Source: Verrucomicrobiia bacterium (lineage in GTDB: Bacteria; Verrucomicrobiota; Verrucomicrobiia; Opitutales; Cerasicoccaceae). From it: DNA of 64,000 nt. A model generated the notes under the pieces. The model was not told where the DNA came from, did no database searches, and saw only the letters and a program-made list of their open reading frames with translations. The stretch covers positions 310,001 to 374,000 of the forward strand of contig JAUIHT010000003.1 of assembly GCA_030432235.1 (NCBI GenBank). The letters run 5' to 3'. Every line of letters begins with the position of its first letter. Within the stretch, counting starts at the first letter, position 1. Of this stretch, positions 1 through 8,076 are shown piece after piece. The translations under genes and the position numbers were made by a program.

Positions 1-1
1 C

Positions 2-580
2 GTCGATCCCGATCCGGTGGCGCAGTTTCGTCTGTGGTTCGACCAGGCCTGCGCGGCGGAGCTCCTCGAGCCCAACGCCATGAGCCTAGCCACGGTTGAT
101 GACGAGGGCTGCCCGGATATCCGTACGGTATTATTAAAGGCCTACGACGCACGCGGCTTTGTCTTTTACACCAACTACACCAGCGCCAAGGCCCGGCACA
201 TAGGCAACCATCCCGAGGTTGCGCTGCTGCTGCCCTGGCTCCCTCTGGAGCGCCAGGTAAAAATCCTCGGGCGTGCGGAAAAAGTCAGTGCGGCAGATAG
301 TTTAAAGTACTTTCTCAGCCGCCCCCTGGGCAGCCGGCTGGGCGCGTGGGTGTCCGACCAGAGCTCCGTCATCAGCGGGCGCAAGGTGCTGGAGATGAAA
401 CTGGAGGAAATGAAGCGCAAGTTCGCCGACGGCAAGGTACCGCTGCCGGACCACTGGGGCGGCTTCCGCGTCGTCCCGCGCCTGTTCGAGTTCTGGCAGG
501 GCCGCAGCAGCCGCCTGCACGACCGCATCCAGTATCGCCTGGAGAACGGCCAGTGGCTCATCGAGCGTCTGGCGCCGTAA
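2..580 (+). CDS. pdxH: Pyridoxamine 5'-phosphate oxidase (5'-truncated by the window)
   Basis: FMN-dependent oxidase that makes pyridoxal 5'-phosphate from PNP/PMP in the cytoplasm. The frame is already open at base 2 and reads [16 protein letters not shown], the normal internal N-terminal region of PdxH. The GTG at 17 is therefore probably an internal valine and the true start lies upstream of the window. Family signatures are visible: RTVLLK near the N-terminus (FMN/substrate binding), [16 protein letters not shown] in the middle, and the C-terminal [14 protein letters not shown] followed by a terminal ERLAP. The 3' end is complete. PLP-dependent enzymes elsewhere in the window (NspC, the aminotransferase) would use its product. 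Confidence 0.95.
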   Translation, partial: VDPDPVAQFRLWFDQACAAELLEPNAMSLATVDDEGCPDIRTVLLKAYDARGFVFYTNYTSAKARHIGNHPEVALLLPWLPLERQVKILGRAEKVSAADSLKYFLSRPLGSRLGAWVSDQSSVISGRKVLEMKLEEMKRKFADGKVPLPDHWGGFRVVPRLFEFWQGRSSRLHDRIQYRLENGQWLIERLAP

Positions 581-630
581 TTTCTCCCCCGCCGCAACCT
601 TCCGCGTCCGGCGCGGTTTTATCCGCTACT

Positions 631-1113
631 ATGAAGACCCTCCGGTTTCTAGCCCTGCTCCCCCTTGCCGCGGCCCTGACCGCGTTCCCCCTGTATGCCG
701 GCAACGACGATACCGCCGCGTATTACAAAGCCCATTTTGATGAAAACGTCGGCAAGTCGATCGACGTCGATGTGGTAACCATGCGTGTGCTGCCCATTGA
801 TATCGGCGAGGGCTTTTTCGCCTTTGCCGTCTGGACCTGGGACGACGACGCCAACAGCGGCGGCGGCGGAATCGCGGTGGTCGCTCCGGCGGACAAGAAG
901 GAAAGCCTTCTGCGCAAGTACGGCACCTCGGTGGAATGGGACGGACGGCGCGATCCCGAAACCAAGAGTCTGCGCGGCACGCTCCAAAGCGTGCCCAATC
1001 CGCAAAACATCGGCGCCTATATCCCCTACATCGACCTGACAGACGGCGCCTTCGAGCCGAACGGAGACTTCGGGAACGTTGCCAACGTACCCAACCGCCC
1101 GGGACGCCGGTAA
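631..1113 (+). CDS. Hypothetical secreted protein
   Basis: A 160-residue protein with a clear signal peptide: KTLR, a hydrophobic core LALLPLAAALTAFPL, then YAG before the mature part. The mature part has no motif I recognise. It is acidic with a Gly-rich stretch (NSGGGG) and ends in a basic PNRPGRR. The ATG at 631 was chosen because it gives the signal peptide; the frame is open further upstream, antisense to nothing but inside pdxH. It starts 50 bases after the pdxH stop on the same strand. Function unknown; periplasmic or outer-envelope location is inferred from the signal peptide. Confidence 0.7.
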   Translation: MKTLRFLALLPLAAALTAFPLYAGNDDTAAYYKAHFDENVGKSIDVDVVTMRVLPIDIGEGFFAFAVWTWDDDANSGGGGIAVVAPADKKESLLRKYGTSVEWDGRRDPETKSLRGTLQSVPNPQNIGAYIPYIDLTDGAFEPNGDFGNVANVPNRPGRR

Positions 1114-1116
1114 AGA

Positions 1117-1644
1117 CTACTGCGCCGGTTCGTCCTTTTCGGTCGCGGCGGCCTTCATCTTGGCGAAGCCCTGCTCGACCTCATTCCAGGCGGCAACGAG
1201 GTTGGCCTTGGCGGCCTCCCAGTTGTCTTCGGAGGCATCGCCCATCTTGTCGAGGGTGGCGGAAAGCTTGGCCTTGCCTTCGTCGAACTCGGCCATGCCC
1301 TCGTTCCACTCCTGCTTGGCTTTGGCCGAAAAGTTCTTGGTTCCCTGCTTCCACTGGGCCACCTGCGCATCCATTTTCGCGGAGAGTTTGTCGCAGGACT
1401 CCGCCAGCTCGGCCTTTTGCTTGTAAGACCAGTTTTTAATGTCCGTGCCCATCCCCGCAAAGCTGTCCGCCACGGCGTCCGCGCCCTTGGAGACGGCATC
1501 CTTGGTGTCGGCCCAGCTTTCCTTCAGGGCCTGCTCGGTTTCGGAGGGCGGCTCGTTGGATTCGGCGGCGTTGTCCTTTTTGCTGCAAGCGGCCAGGACT
1601 GAGGCCAGGATGGTGATAAGAATGGCTTGGATGAGTTTATTCAT
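1117..1644 (-). CDS. Hypothetical lipoprotein with helical repeat-like body
   Basis: A 175-residue protein beginning with a lipoprotein signal peptide: MNKL, a hydrophobic stretch, then the lipobox LAAC, so Cys20 should be lipidated. The mature part is charged and predicted helical, rich in Lys, Glu, Asp, Trp and Ala, with recurring patterns such as ESWADTK, DSFAGM, EEWN-like segments, and ends EKDEPAQ. This resembles small amphipathic apolipoprotein-like envelope proteins, but I recognise no named family. A GTG lies two codons upstream of the chosen ATG. It is transcribed divergently from nspC with about 80 bases between, and ends 3 bases from the convergent secreted-protein gene. Confidence 0.75.
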   Translation of the reverse strand: MNKLIQAILITILASVLAACSKKDNAAESNEPPSETEQALKESWADTKDAVSKGADAVADSFAGMGTDIKNWSYKQKAELAESCDKLSAKMDAQVAQWKQGTKNFSAKAKQEWNEGMAEFDEGKAKLSATLDKMGDASEDNWEAAKANLVAAWNEVEQGFAKMKAAATEKDEPAQ

Positions 1645-1722
1645 AAGCACAGCGTAAGGGAAACTTTTGCCGCCCCCGAGGAAAAAATTGCAGCTTTATG
1701 CAACCTCGTCCTGAATGCCCGC

Positions 1723-2928
1723 ATGTCCCAGGATCCCACGCCACCCTTCACTCCGGAGCGCCTCGTCGCCCTGCGGGAGATCCCCTACGGCGAGCTGCCC
1801 TCGCCCTGCTTCGTGGTGCACTTGGGGAGGCTCGAGGACAACGCCCGCCTCCTCGCCTCGGTCAAAGAGCGCAGCGGCGCAAAGGTCATCCTGGCGCAAA
1901 AGGGCTTCGCCTGCTGGTCAACTTACCCATTGCTGGCCAAGTACCTCGACGGCACCACCGCCAGCGGCCTGCACGAAGCTCTGCTCGGCTACGAGAAGTT
2001 CGGCGGGGAGGTCCACGCCTACTCTCCGGCCTACACGGAGAAGGACCTGCACGCGCTGGGCCGATTCGCCCACACGTTGGTCTTCAATACTTACGGCCAA
2101 TGGCAGCGCGCCCGCGGGATTTTGCCCCCGACAGTCGAGTGCGGGCTGCGGCTCAACCCCGAGCACTCCACGGTGGAAACAGATCTCTACAACCCTTGCT
2201 CGCCCAACTCCCGGCTCGGCTCCACCCGCGCCTGGCTGGACGCGCAAATGGTCGCCGCCGGGGCCAAGGACCTCTCCGGGCTCGACGGGCTGCACTTTCA
2301 CGCCCTTTGCGAGCAGGATTCCGACGCGCTGGAGTCCACCGCGCTGGCCTTTGAGGAGGCCTTTGGGGAATTCTTCGGCGGGCTGAAGTGGCTGAACTTC
2401 GGCGGCGGGCACCACATCACCCGGCCCGATTATGATTTGGACAAGCTCTGCGCGGTCGTTTCCCACTTCCGTGAGAAGTACGCGCTGGACGTCTATCTGG
2501 AGCCCGGCGAGGCCGTCGCCCTGCACACCGGGGCGCTAGTCGTGACTGTGCTCGACCTAATGGAGGCCGGCGGCGTGACCAACGCCATCCTCGACACCTC
2601 CGCCACCTGTCACATGCCCGATGTGCTCGAAATGCCCTACCGGCCGCGCGTCCTCGACGCTGGAGAGCCGGGCGAATTGGCCCACACCTACCGGCTCGGG
2701 GGGATGTCCTGCCTGGCCGGGGACGTCATCGGGGACTACTCTTTCGCCGCGCCGCTGGAAGTCGGCCAACGCCTCGTTTTCCTCGACATGTCGCACTACA
2801 CCATGGTCAAAACCACGACCTTCAACGGCGTGCCGCTGCCCTCCATCGCCCACTACGATCAGGCCCAGGGCGTGGCGCAGGTCGTGCGGCGCTTCGGCTA
2901 CGCCGAGTACCGCGACCGGCTGTCCTGA
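1723..2928 (+). CDS. nspC: Carboxynorspermidine decarboxylase
   Basis: A 401-residue fold-type III PLP enzyme that decarboxylates carboxy(nor)spermidine in the alternative spermidine/norspermidine route. Family features visible: the N-terminal ELPSPCFVVHLGRLEDNARLL, the PLP-lysine region KVILAQKGFACWS, LRLNPEHSTVETDLYNPC, the glycine-rich LNFGGGHHITRPDY, the EPGEAVALHTGALV element, and a C-terminal CLAGDVIGDY motif. The ATG at 1723 was chosen because an upstream in-frame extension (to 1627) overlaps the divergent lipoprotein gene and has no family similarity. The partner dehydrogenase NspA/CASDH is not nearby. Confidence 0.92.
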   Translation: MSQDPTPPFTPERLVALREIPYGELPSPCFVVHLGRLEDNARLLASVKERSGAKVILAQKGFACWSTYPLLAKYLDGTTASGLHEALLGYEKFGGEVHAYSPAYTEKDLHALGRFAHTLVFNTYGQWQRARGILPPTVECGLRLNPEHSTVETDLYNPCSPNSRLGSTRAWLDAQMVAAGAKDLSGLDGLHFHALCEQDSDALESTALAFEEAFGEFFGGLKWLNFGGGHHITRPDYDLDKLCAVVSHFREKYALDVYLEPGEAVALHTGALVVTVLDLMEAGGVTNAILDTSATCHMPDVLEMPYRPRVLDAGEPGELAHTYRLGGMSCLAGDVIGDYSFAAPLEVGQRLVFLDMSHYTMVKTTTFNGVPLPSIAHYDQAQGVAQVVRRFGYAEYRDRLS

Positions 2929-2938
2929 AGAGAATTGA

Positions 2939-3035
2939 TAGCCACAAAGAGGCCCAAAAAACAAAGGGATGAGACCGCATTCACCTCACCTTTTCGCCTT
3001 ATCTTTTTGTGCAACCTTGTACCTTTTCGTGGCTA
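2939..3035. repeat. Intergenic word-palindrome, CACAAAG-type
   Basis: Imperfect palindrome between nspC and the coiled-coil gene. The left arm begins TAGCCACAAAGAGG and continues with ACAAAGGG; the right arm ends CCTTTTCGTGGCTA, so the outer ends are reverse complements with one or two mismatches. Within each arm an A-rich word (CACAAAG, AAAAAGG) recurs with variation. This is one of a family of architecturally similar elements in the window. Confidence 0.6.
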
Positions 3036-3126
3036 AAGAATAGCAATCCAGACGTAATCTCTTCCTCCAGGAAGGCCCTTTTTCCATGATTGTAACGCGG
3101 CGCGGACTTCGGGTAATCTTGGCATC

Positions 3127-3810
3127 ATGAAAGGTGTAGTCATTACCCTCACCCTGCTGCTGATACTGGCCCTGGCCGGAGCCTTGAAGTTTTACCTGAA
3201 CCAACAAAACGCCCAACAGTTCGTCCAGGAAACGGTGGCCCAGATGGAATCCATGGCCGCCGCCGAGGCCGAAGCTCGAGAGCAAGCCGAAGCCGCCGCC
3301 GCCCAAGCGGAGGTAGAGCGCCAGCAGGCTGCGGCCGCCCAGGAGGCCGCCCGTATGGCCGAGGAAGCGGCCAAGCAGGAGGAAGCCCAAAAGCAGGCCT
3401 TGCTGGAAGAACTCAACAATCGCCTCGCTAAAGAGGCCGAGGCTCGGGAAGCCGCCGAAAAGGCAGCCCAGGAGGCCTCCGCGCGCATGACCCAGCTCCA
3501 AAAAGACCTGGTCGAGACCGAAGCGCGCCAAAAGGAAATCGCTGCCCGCCTCTCTCAGGAAAACGAAGAGCAAAAGCAGAAGCACGAGGCTTTACTCAAG
3601 CAAATCGAAGAGCAGAAGCAGGCTGTGGCTGTGGTCGCCGACACCCAAAACGCCGCCGAGCGTGAGCGCCAGCGCCGCATCGAGTCCCAAATCAAACTCG
3701 AGGAGCAAATCCAGGCCGCTGGTGGCACCATCACCATCCCGAATTACCGCATTTGGTCGCCCAACTATCGCCCCAGCGGCCTGAAACCCGTTAAAAGCTC
3801 AGGCGAATAG
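3127..3810 (+). CDS. Membrane-anchored coiled-coil protein
   Basis: A 227-residue protein with one N-terminal hydrophobic segment (about residues 4-20, GVVITLTLLLILALAGALKF) that may be an uncleaved anchor. A long alpha-helical coiled coil rich in Glu, Ala, Gln and Lys follows from about residue 25 to 195, with many AEEA, QEEAQKQ and EAREAAE heptad-like repeats. The C-terminus is non-helical (IPNYRIWSPNYRPSG). Its composition resembles TolA or AlgP-like periplasm-spanning linkers, but no domain is recognisable. The last 12 bases overlap the convergent end of miaA, so the two transcripts face each other. Confidence 0.7.
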   Translation: MKGVVITLTLLLILALAGALKFYLNQQNAQQFVQETVAQMESMAAAEAEAREQAEAAAAQAEVERQQAAAAQEAARMAEEAAKQEEAQKQALLEELNNRLAKEAEAREAAEKAAQEASARMTQLQKDLVETEARQKEIAARLSQENEEQKQKHEALLKQIEEQKQAVAVVADTQNAAERERQRRIESQIKLEEQIQAAGGTITIPNYRIWSPNYRPSGLKPVKSSGE

Positions 3811-4722
3811 GTCTGCCAGCTCCGGTTCGCCCTCGTCGAGATCGACGATACGGTCCGGCTCGAGCTGGGTGCGGAACCACTTAAACTGCTTCGCGACAAG
3901 CTGGCGCGTGCTGACATTAATAGCCTCTTCCAGCTCGGAGACGTCGCTGCCGTGGTCGAGCCAGTGCAGTGTCTCGCGATAGCCGATGGCCCGGGCCGCG
4001 CTGGGATTTTGCTCCAGGCCCTGTTTTTGAAGGCGTGCAACCTCTTCGATGAGCCCGGCCTCAATCATCGCGGCGGTACGCTCATAGATGCGTTCCTCGA
4101 GCGATTCCTTCGAGCGCTGCAGCAGCACCGTATGCTTCTCCCACGGGGCAAAAGGGGACAGCGCCTGAGAAAACTCGTACTCCAGCACGACCAGCGTCTT
4201 GCCCGAAGTGATGCAACGCTCCAGGGCACGAGCCACACGACGGGGATTGCGTATGTCCAGATTGCCCATGCTGCCGGGGTTGAGCTCGCGCAGGCGTGAA
4301 AGCATGGCCGCGAGGCCGCCCTCGCGCTCCAGCCGCTCCACCTCCGCGCGCACGACGGGGTCTTCCACGGTATCGTCGGCCACGGGGGTGAAATAGGACT
4401 TCAGGTAAAAGCCGCTACCGCCGGTAACGAGGACGCGCTTGCCACGCCCCTGGATGTCCCGCACGGCCTCCAGGGCCAGGTCGACGTAGCGGCGCACGTT
4501 GAGCGGCTCACGCACCGGCGCGATATCGACCAGGTGGTGGGGCACGCGGGCACGCTCCTCCGGGGTGGGCTTGGCCGTGCCGATGTCCATCCCCCGGTAG
4601 AACAGCAGCGCATCGGCGGAGATGATTTCGGCGCGATTGGCTTCCGCCCAGCGCACGGCCAAAGCGGTCTTGCCCGAGGCCGTCGGCCCGGTCAGAACGA
4701 AAATGCGATTGTCAGCCTGCAT
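3799..4722 (-). CDS. miaA: tRNA dimethylallyltransferase
   Basis: A 307-residue enzyme that transfers dimethylallyl from DMAPP to N6 of A37 in tRNAs reading UNN codons. Visible motifs: the P-loop GPTASGKT near residue 12, the substrate motif FYRGMDIGTAKPTPEE, PHHLVDIAPV, the VTGGSGFYLKSYF element and the C-terminal ARAIGYRETLHWL. The segment usually read as DSxQVYR is DALLFYR here. Length matches the family. It is the last gene of a minus-strand series with glgC, the toxin-antitoxin pair and the 47-residue membrane protein upstream. Confidence 0.95.
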   Translation of the reverse strand: MQADNRIFVLTGPTASGKTALAVRWAEANRAEIISADALLFYRGMDIGTAKPTPEERARVPHHLVDIAPVREPLNVRRYVDLALEAVRDIQGRGKRVLVTGGSGFYLKSYFTPVADDTVEDPVVRAEVERLEREGGLAAMLSRLRELNPGSMGNLDIRNPRRVARALERCITSGKTLVVLEYEFSQALSPFAPWEKHTVLLQRSKESLEERIYERTAAMIEAGLIEEVARLQKQGLEQNPSAARAIGYRETLHWLDHGSDVSELEEAINVSTRQLVAKQFKWFRTQLEPDRIVDLDEGEPELADLFA

Positions 4723-4757
4723 GACTGCGGGAGAGCAGGCCGTAGTAGCAGCCGAGC

Positions 4758-4901
4758 TCAGCCGTTATGATAGCTGTCTTCCTCGCGGCGGAAGTAGTCC
4801 TTCGCCAGGGCCAGAACAGTGATCAGGGTCGTGGCCGTGCCAAAAAAGCTCAGCGCGATAAGCGGCCCAAGCCAGTTGTTGAATTCGAAAGGCGGATACA
4901 T
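4758..4901 (-). CDS. 47-residue single-pass membrane protein
   Basis: A short open frame in the 230-base gap upstream of miaA. The protein starts MYPPFEFNNWLGPLIALSFF, continues with the hydrophobic GTATTLITVLALAK and ends DYFRREEDSYHNG. Residues about 12-33 form one clear transmembrane helix followed by a charged tail. The tail carries K and RR next to the membrane, suggesting it faces the cytoplasm. It stops 35 bases before the miaA start on the same strand, so co-transcription is likely. No family recognised; the coding call rests on the clean membrane-protein architecture and position. Confidence 0.6.
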   Translation of the reverse strand: MYPPFEFNNWLGPLIALSFFGTATTLITVLALAKDYFRREEDSYHNG

Positions 4902-4908
4902 GACACGC

Positions 4909-4942
4909 TAAGTTAAGAGTATTGAGTTAAGAGTTAAGCCTA
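4909..4942. repeat. Short GTTAAGA direct repeats
   Basis: Three near-copies of the word GTTAAGAGT in about 34 bases between the toxin stop and the small membrane-protein start. It looks like a single arm of the word-palindromes seen elsewhere in the window; I see no matching opposite arm. Confidence 0.4.
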
Positions 4943-4959
4943 AAATGCGTGGGTAAATT

Positions 4960-5256
4960 TCAGGGTATTTCCCTCTCTGTCCAGTAGTGCGGCTTACGAG
5001 ACGAGTGGGCGACTGCCATGACCCAAATGATCTCCTGCTCGATGACGTAGGGAAGGTAGTAAGGAAAAACGTGAAGATTAATACGCCGATAACCACGTTT
5101 ACGAAAGCGCGGCACTTTGGGATTTCGAGCAATCTGGTCCAGAGCCATCTCTACCTCTTCGACAAACCTGCCGCCAAGGCCGGGCTCAATGCTTTCATAA
5201 TAATCCATCGCCTCAAAGAATTCCTTCCGGGCTCCCGAGGCGTAGCGGATCTTCAT
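4960..5256 (-). CDS. RelE/ParE-family toxin
   Basis: A 98-residue basic protein of the RelE/ParE superfamily: it opens KIRYASGARKEFFEAMDYY, has GLGGRFVEEVEMALDQIARNP, and the conserved core strand region RRINLHVFPYYLPYVIEQ followed by IIWVMAVAHSSRKPHYW. This is the usual order for plasmid-stabilisation-type ParE/RelE toxins that act as a gyrase poison or mRNA interferase; which one cannot be told from sequence. Its start overlaps the antitoxin stop by four bases (ATGA), the classic coupled toxin-antitoxin arrangement. Confidence 0.88.
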   Translation of the reverse strand: MKIRYASGARKEFFEAMDYYESIEPGLGGRFVEEVEMALDQIARNPKVPRFRKRGYRRINLHVFPYYLPYVIEQEIIWVMAVAHSSRKPHYWTEREIP

Positions 5257-5486
5257 TTTGCCAAGCGTTTCTTTGCCTCCTCCATAACCTCCTCGTGCGA
5301 GAAACCCTTGTCCCGACCGGATCTCACCGCTAAAATTCTGGCCTGGATTTCATCCTCCCAGACTTCTTCCGCTCCCGGCTCCGGCTGCCCGGCATCCGCC
5401 TCCAAAAGATGATGGACGAGCTTTAAACGCTGCTTCGAGGACAGCTGCAAGGCCTCCCGAGTGATATCGTCCAACGTAAGTGGCAT
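5253..5486 (-). CDS. Addiction module antitoxin, TIGR02574-type
   Basis: A 77-residue acidic protein that begins PLTLDDITREALQLSSKQRLKLVHHLLEA and ends FSHEEVMEEAKKRLAK. This pattern matches the short addiction-module-component family in which an N-terminal helix pair handles DNA or dimerisation and the acidic, Pro/Glu-rich middle and C-terminal tail wrap the toxin. It precedes and overlaps the RelE/ParE toxin gene by four bases. It would neutralise the toxin and probably repress the pair. It lies 38 bases after glgC on the same strand. Confidence 0.82.
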   Translation of the reverse strand: MPLTLDDITREALQLSSKQRLKLVHHLLEADAGQPEPGAEEVWEDEIQARILAVRSGRDKGFSHEEVMEEAKKRLAK

Positions 5487-5523
5487 GCCTGAAAAACTAG
5501 CTCAAGTGGGCCATGAACTCAAA

Positions 5524-6804
5524 TCAAATCCGCGTACCGGAGGGGATGACGCCGTTTTTCATCACGATGACGACGCCGTCGCGGACCATGACGTCGCCCT
5601 GGCGCCACATGTCGGGCTTGCCCTCGGGGGTGAGGTGAACGTCGTCGCCGATGCGGGCGTTCTTGTCGACGATGGCGTTGTGGATGTGGCAGTTCTTGCC
5701 GATGCCGACATCGGGCCGCTGCAGGTTACGATTTCGCTGCCGGGCTTCCTCGTCCTCGAAGAAGTCCGCGCCCATGAGGACGGTGTTGGCGAGGTTGCAG
5801 TTATCCCCAATCATAGCGCGCACGCCCACGACAACACGGGTGAGGTGGGAATTCGATATGATCGCGCCACCGGCGGTGATGACGTGGTCCAGCGAGCACT
5901 TGTTGAGCTTGGAGGCCGGCAGGTAGCGCGCACGGGTGTAGACCGGGTGCTCGGCGTCGAAGAAGTTGAAAGGCGGCACGTGGTCGGTCAGGGCGAGGTT
6001 GGCGTCGAAAAAGGCGCCGACGGTCCCGATGTCCTCCCAGTAGCCGTCGTAAATATAGCTGATGAGCTTGCGCTGGCCCAACAGGCCAGGAATGATTTCC
6101 TTGCCGAAGTCCGTCATGTCGTTGGCCAAGGCCTCGCGCATGACGCGGGCGGTGAAGACGTAAATGCCCATGGAGGCCAGGCACATCTCGGAGGCGTTGC
6201 CGTGCTCGACGTACTTGTGCAGCTTGGGGTCGAGCAGGAGGGATTGGACAATTGCCGGGTCCTTGGGCTTCTCCACGAACTCCTTGATGGAAAAGTCGTC
6301 CTCCACCCGCATCACGCCCAGCCCGCTGACCTCGTTCTGGTGTACGGGCTTGGCCGAGATGGTGATGTCGGCGTCGTTTTCGTCGTGATGCTTGACGATG
6401 GCGCTGAAGTCCATGCGGTAAAGCTGGTCACCGGAGAGGATAAGGAAAAGGTCGTCATCCTCCGCCCGGAAGTGGTGCAGGTTCTGCCGGACGGCGTCCG
6501 CCGTGCCCTGATACCAGGTGTCGCCACCCATGGTCTGCTCAGCGGAAAGGATTTCGCAAAAGCCGCCGCCGAAGGGGTCGAACTGGTACGCGCCCTGGAT
6601 GTGGTTGTGCAGCGAGGCGGTGTTGAACTGCGTCAGGATGTGGATCTTGTTATAGCCGGAGTTCAGGCAGTTGCTGATCGGGATGTCCACCAGGCGATAT
6701 TTGCCCGCCAGGGGCACTGCCGGCTTGCAGCGTTCTTCCGTTAGGGGATGCAGACGGGTGCCGCGGCCTCCGCCCATGATGACACAGATGACTTTTCGTT
6801 TCAT
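5524..6804 (-). CDS. glgC: Glucose-1-phosphate adenylyltransferase
   Basis: A 426-residue enzyme making ADP-glucose, the committed step to glycogen. The nucleotidyltransferase core shows IMGGGRGTRLHPLT, the KPAVPLAGKYRLVDIPISNC motif, GTADAVRQNL, FLILSGDQLYRMD and the SMGIYVF segment. The C-terminal left-handed beta-helix is visible as recurring hexapeptide-type repeats (VVVGVRAMIGDNCNL, IGKNCHIHNAIVDKNARIGD). Length and order match bacterial GlgC. It is the first gene of a minus-strand run that continues into the toxin-antitoxin pair. No other glycogen gene is in the window. Confidence 0.95.
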   Translation of the reverse strand: MKRKVICVIMGGGRGTRLHPLTEERCKPAVPLAGKYRLVDIPISNCLNSGYNKIHILTQFNTASLHNHIQGAYQFDPFGGGFCEILSAEQTMGGDTWYQGTADAVRQNLHHFRAEDDDLFLILSGDQLYRMDFSAIVKHHDENDADITISAKPVHQNEVSGLGVMRVEDDFSIKEFVEKPKDPAIVQSLLLDPKLHKYVEHGNASEMCLASMGIYVFTARVMREALANDMTDFGKEIIPGLLGQRKLISYIYDGYWEDIGTVGAFFDANLALTDHVPPFNFFDAEHPVYTRARYLPASKLNKCSLDHVITAGGAIISNSHLTRVVVGVRAMIGDNCNLANTVLMGADFFEDEEARQRNRNLQRPDVGIGKNCHIHNAIVDKNARIGDDVHLTPEGKPDMWRQGDVMVRDGVVIVMKNGVIPSGTRI

Positions 6805-7035
6805 GGCAAGCGATTCAGGGGGTTGATGATGAACATGATCCCGATTTCCGGCTCAATTTCCAGATTCTTTTCACCTATGATGAAAAAGTTACGGCAATGT
6901 TTCCTGGTTGGCAAAAACCATATGCAGAAATCGTATTAGCGCCCTCATGCCCGGTTATTAGTAATGGCTGTTATCAAAACGTATGGGCCTGTTTATGTTG
7001 CAAAGGCGAGCAAATCCATCAGGAATTCTAATGGT

Positions 7036-8019
7036 ATGTTCCTTCGTCCGGTTATGGTGTCTACACTGTTGCTGGCCACCTGCTCGGCGGCCTGGGGGCA
7101 GCGCTTTGAGAATCCCTTTGAGGACCTAATTCAGCCCAACGGCCACCAACTGACCTATACCGGCGTATACGCGTATCCTGGTTACGAAAAGAAACGATCA
7201 GGTGTGGATGTATGGAAGCAAGTCAGTGACAACGAATATCGTAGAACATACTATATACTTGATGATGGCGAATGGGAGGCGGGGTCAGCATACACGATGA
7301 TAGATGGGAAATATGCTCGTTCCCTGTATTATTATCCCAACGGATATATTGGTTATCATCTTACTGAAGAGAGTCCTGAGCCTCCGGTGGTAATTCTCGG
7401 CCAACCCTACAGCGGTAAACAAATCGAAAGTGTTCGAAGCCTTAAATACGACATGTGGATGGCTACCTATGAATATAGTTATACTGTGAAGCTTGAGGCC
7501 ATCGAAATTATCGACCTACCCTTCGGAAAAGTCTGCGCTTATCAATTCCAAGAAGAATACGAGGCCACCATTACCTACACAGCAGACTTCGGAGGTGGTG
7601 CGGAAACTTATGAAGGGAAATACACCTATTGGCATACCCCAGGCTTGGGCACAGTGCAATCCGACGCCTCCGACCCGCTCAACGACCTCGTCGACACTTA
7701 TGAGCTGACGGAAATCAACTTCGAGTTCGATCCGGAGCCGCTGCCCATCCTCGACAGCGACAACGCCGTCTGGAACATGCTCGGCTATACTTGGGAGTCC
7801 GGCGGCGGCTGGCAGTACAGTTTCGAGTTCGGCAGTGTCTTTACCAGCGAGTGGCCCACCGTTTTCCTCGACGACAGCCAGGCCTGGCTCTACCTCCAGG
7901 GCGACCGCCACTCACTGTGGATATGGGACTACGCCCGCGCCCGCTGGGTCTGGACCACCCAGGCGCTCTGGCCCTGGTACTTCGACAACCTCACCACGAG
8001 CTGGCAGTACGGTTTGTAA
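7036..8019 (+). CDS. Secreted protein with C-terminal aromatic repeat module
   Basis: A 327-residue protein with a signal peptide (MFLRPVMVSTLLLATCSAAWG). The ATG at 7036 was chosen because it gives the signal and has AGGA 11 bases upstream; an in-frame ATG at 6964 would put 24 polar residues before it. Residues ~25-230 form a beta-rich domain without known family. Residues ~240-327 are a W/Y-rich repeat module (YTWESGGGWQYSFEFG, AWLYL, SLWIWDYARARWVWTT, WPWYFDNLTTSWQYG) shared with the two tandem proteins at 37.2-39.8 kb. Codon use changes inside the gene: the first two thirds are visibly AT-richer than the module-coding end, suggesting a fusion. Confidence 0.75.
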   Translation: MFLRPVMVSTLLLATCSAAWGQRFENPFEDLIQPNGHQLTYTGVYAYPGYEKKRSGVDVWKQVSDNEYRRTYYILDDGEWEAGSAYTMIDGKYARSLYYYPNGYIGYHLTEESPEPPVVILGQPYSGKQIESVRSLKYDMWMATYEYSYTVKLEAIEIIDLPFGKVCAYQFQEEYEATITYTADFGGGAETYEGKYTYWHTPGLGTVQSDASDPLNDLVDTYELTEINFEFDPEPLPILDSDNAVWNMLGYTWESGGGWQYSFEFGSVFTSEWPTVFLDDSQAWLYLQGDRHSLWIWDYARARWVWTTQALWPWYFDNLTTSWQYGL

Positions 8020-8029
8020 TCCGATGCAC

Positions 8030-8072
8030 GCGGGGGTTGACGCATCCGTCGCGGGGCGTCACTCTCCCCCGC
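8030..8072 (+). other. Strong hairpin in the pyrH leader
   Basis: Two stacked stems: GCGGGGG (8030-8036) pairs with CCCCCGC (8066-8072), and inside it TGACGC (8038-8043) pairs with GCGTCA (8056-8061). The structure ends four bases before the pyrH ATG, leaving little room for ribosome binding. It may end the upstream transcript, although no U-run follows, or control pyrH translation. Confidence 0.55.
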
Positions 8073-8076
8073 TAAG

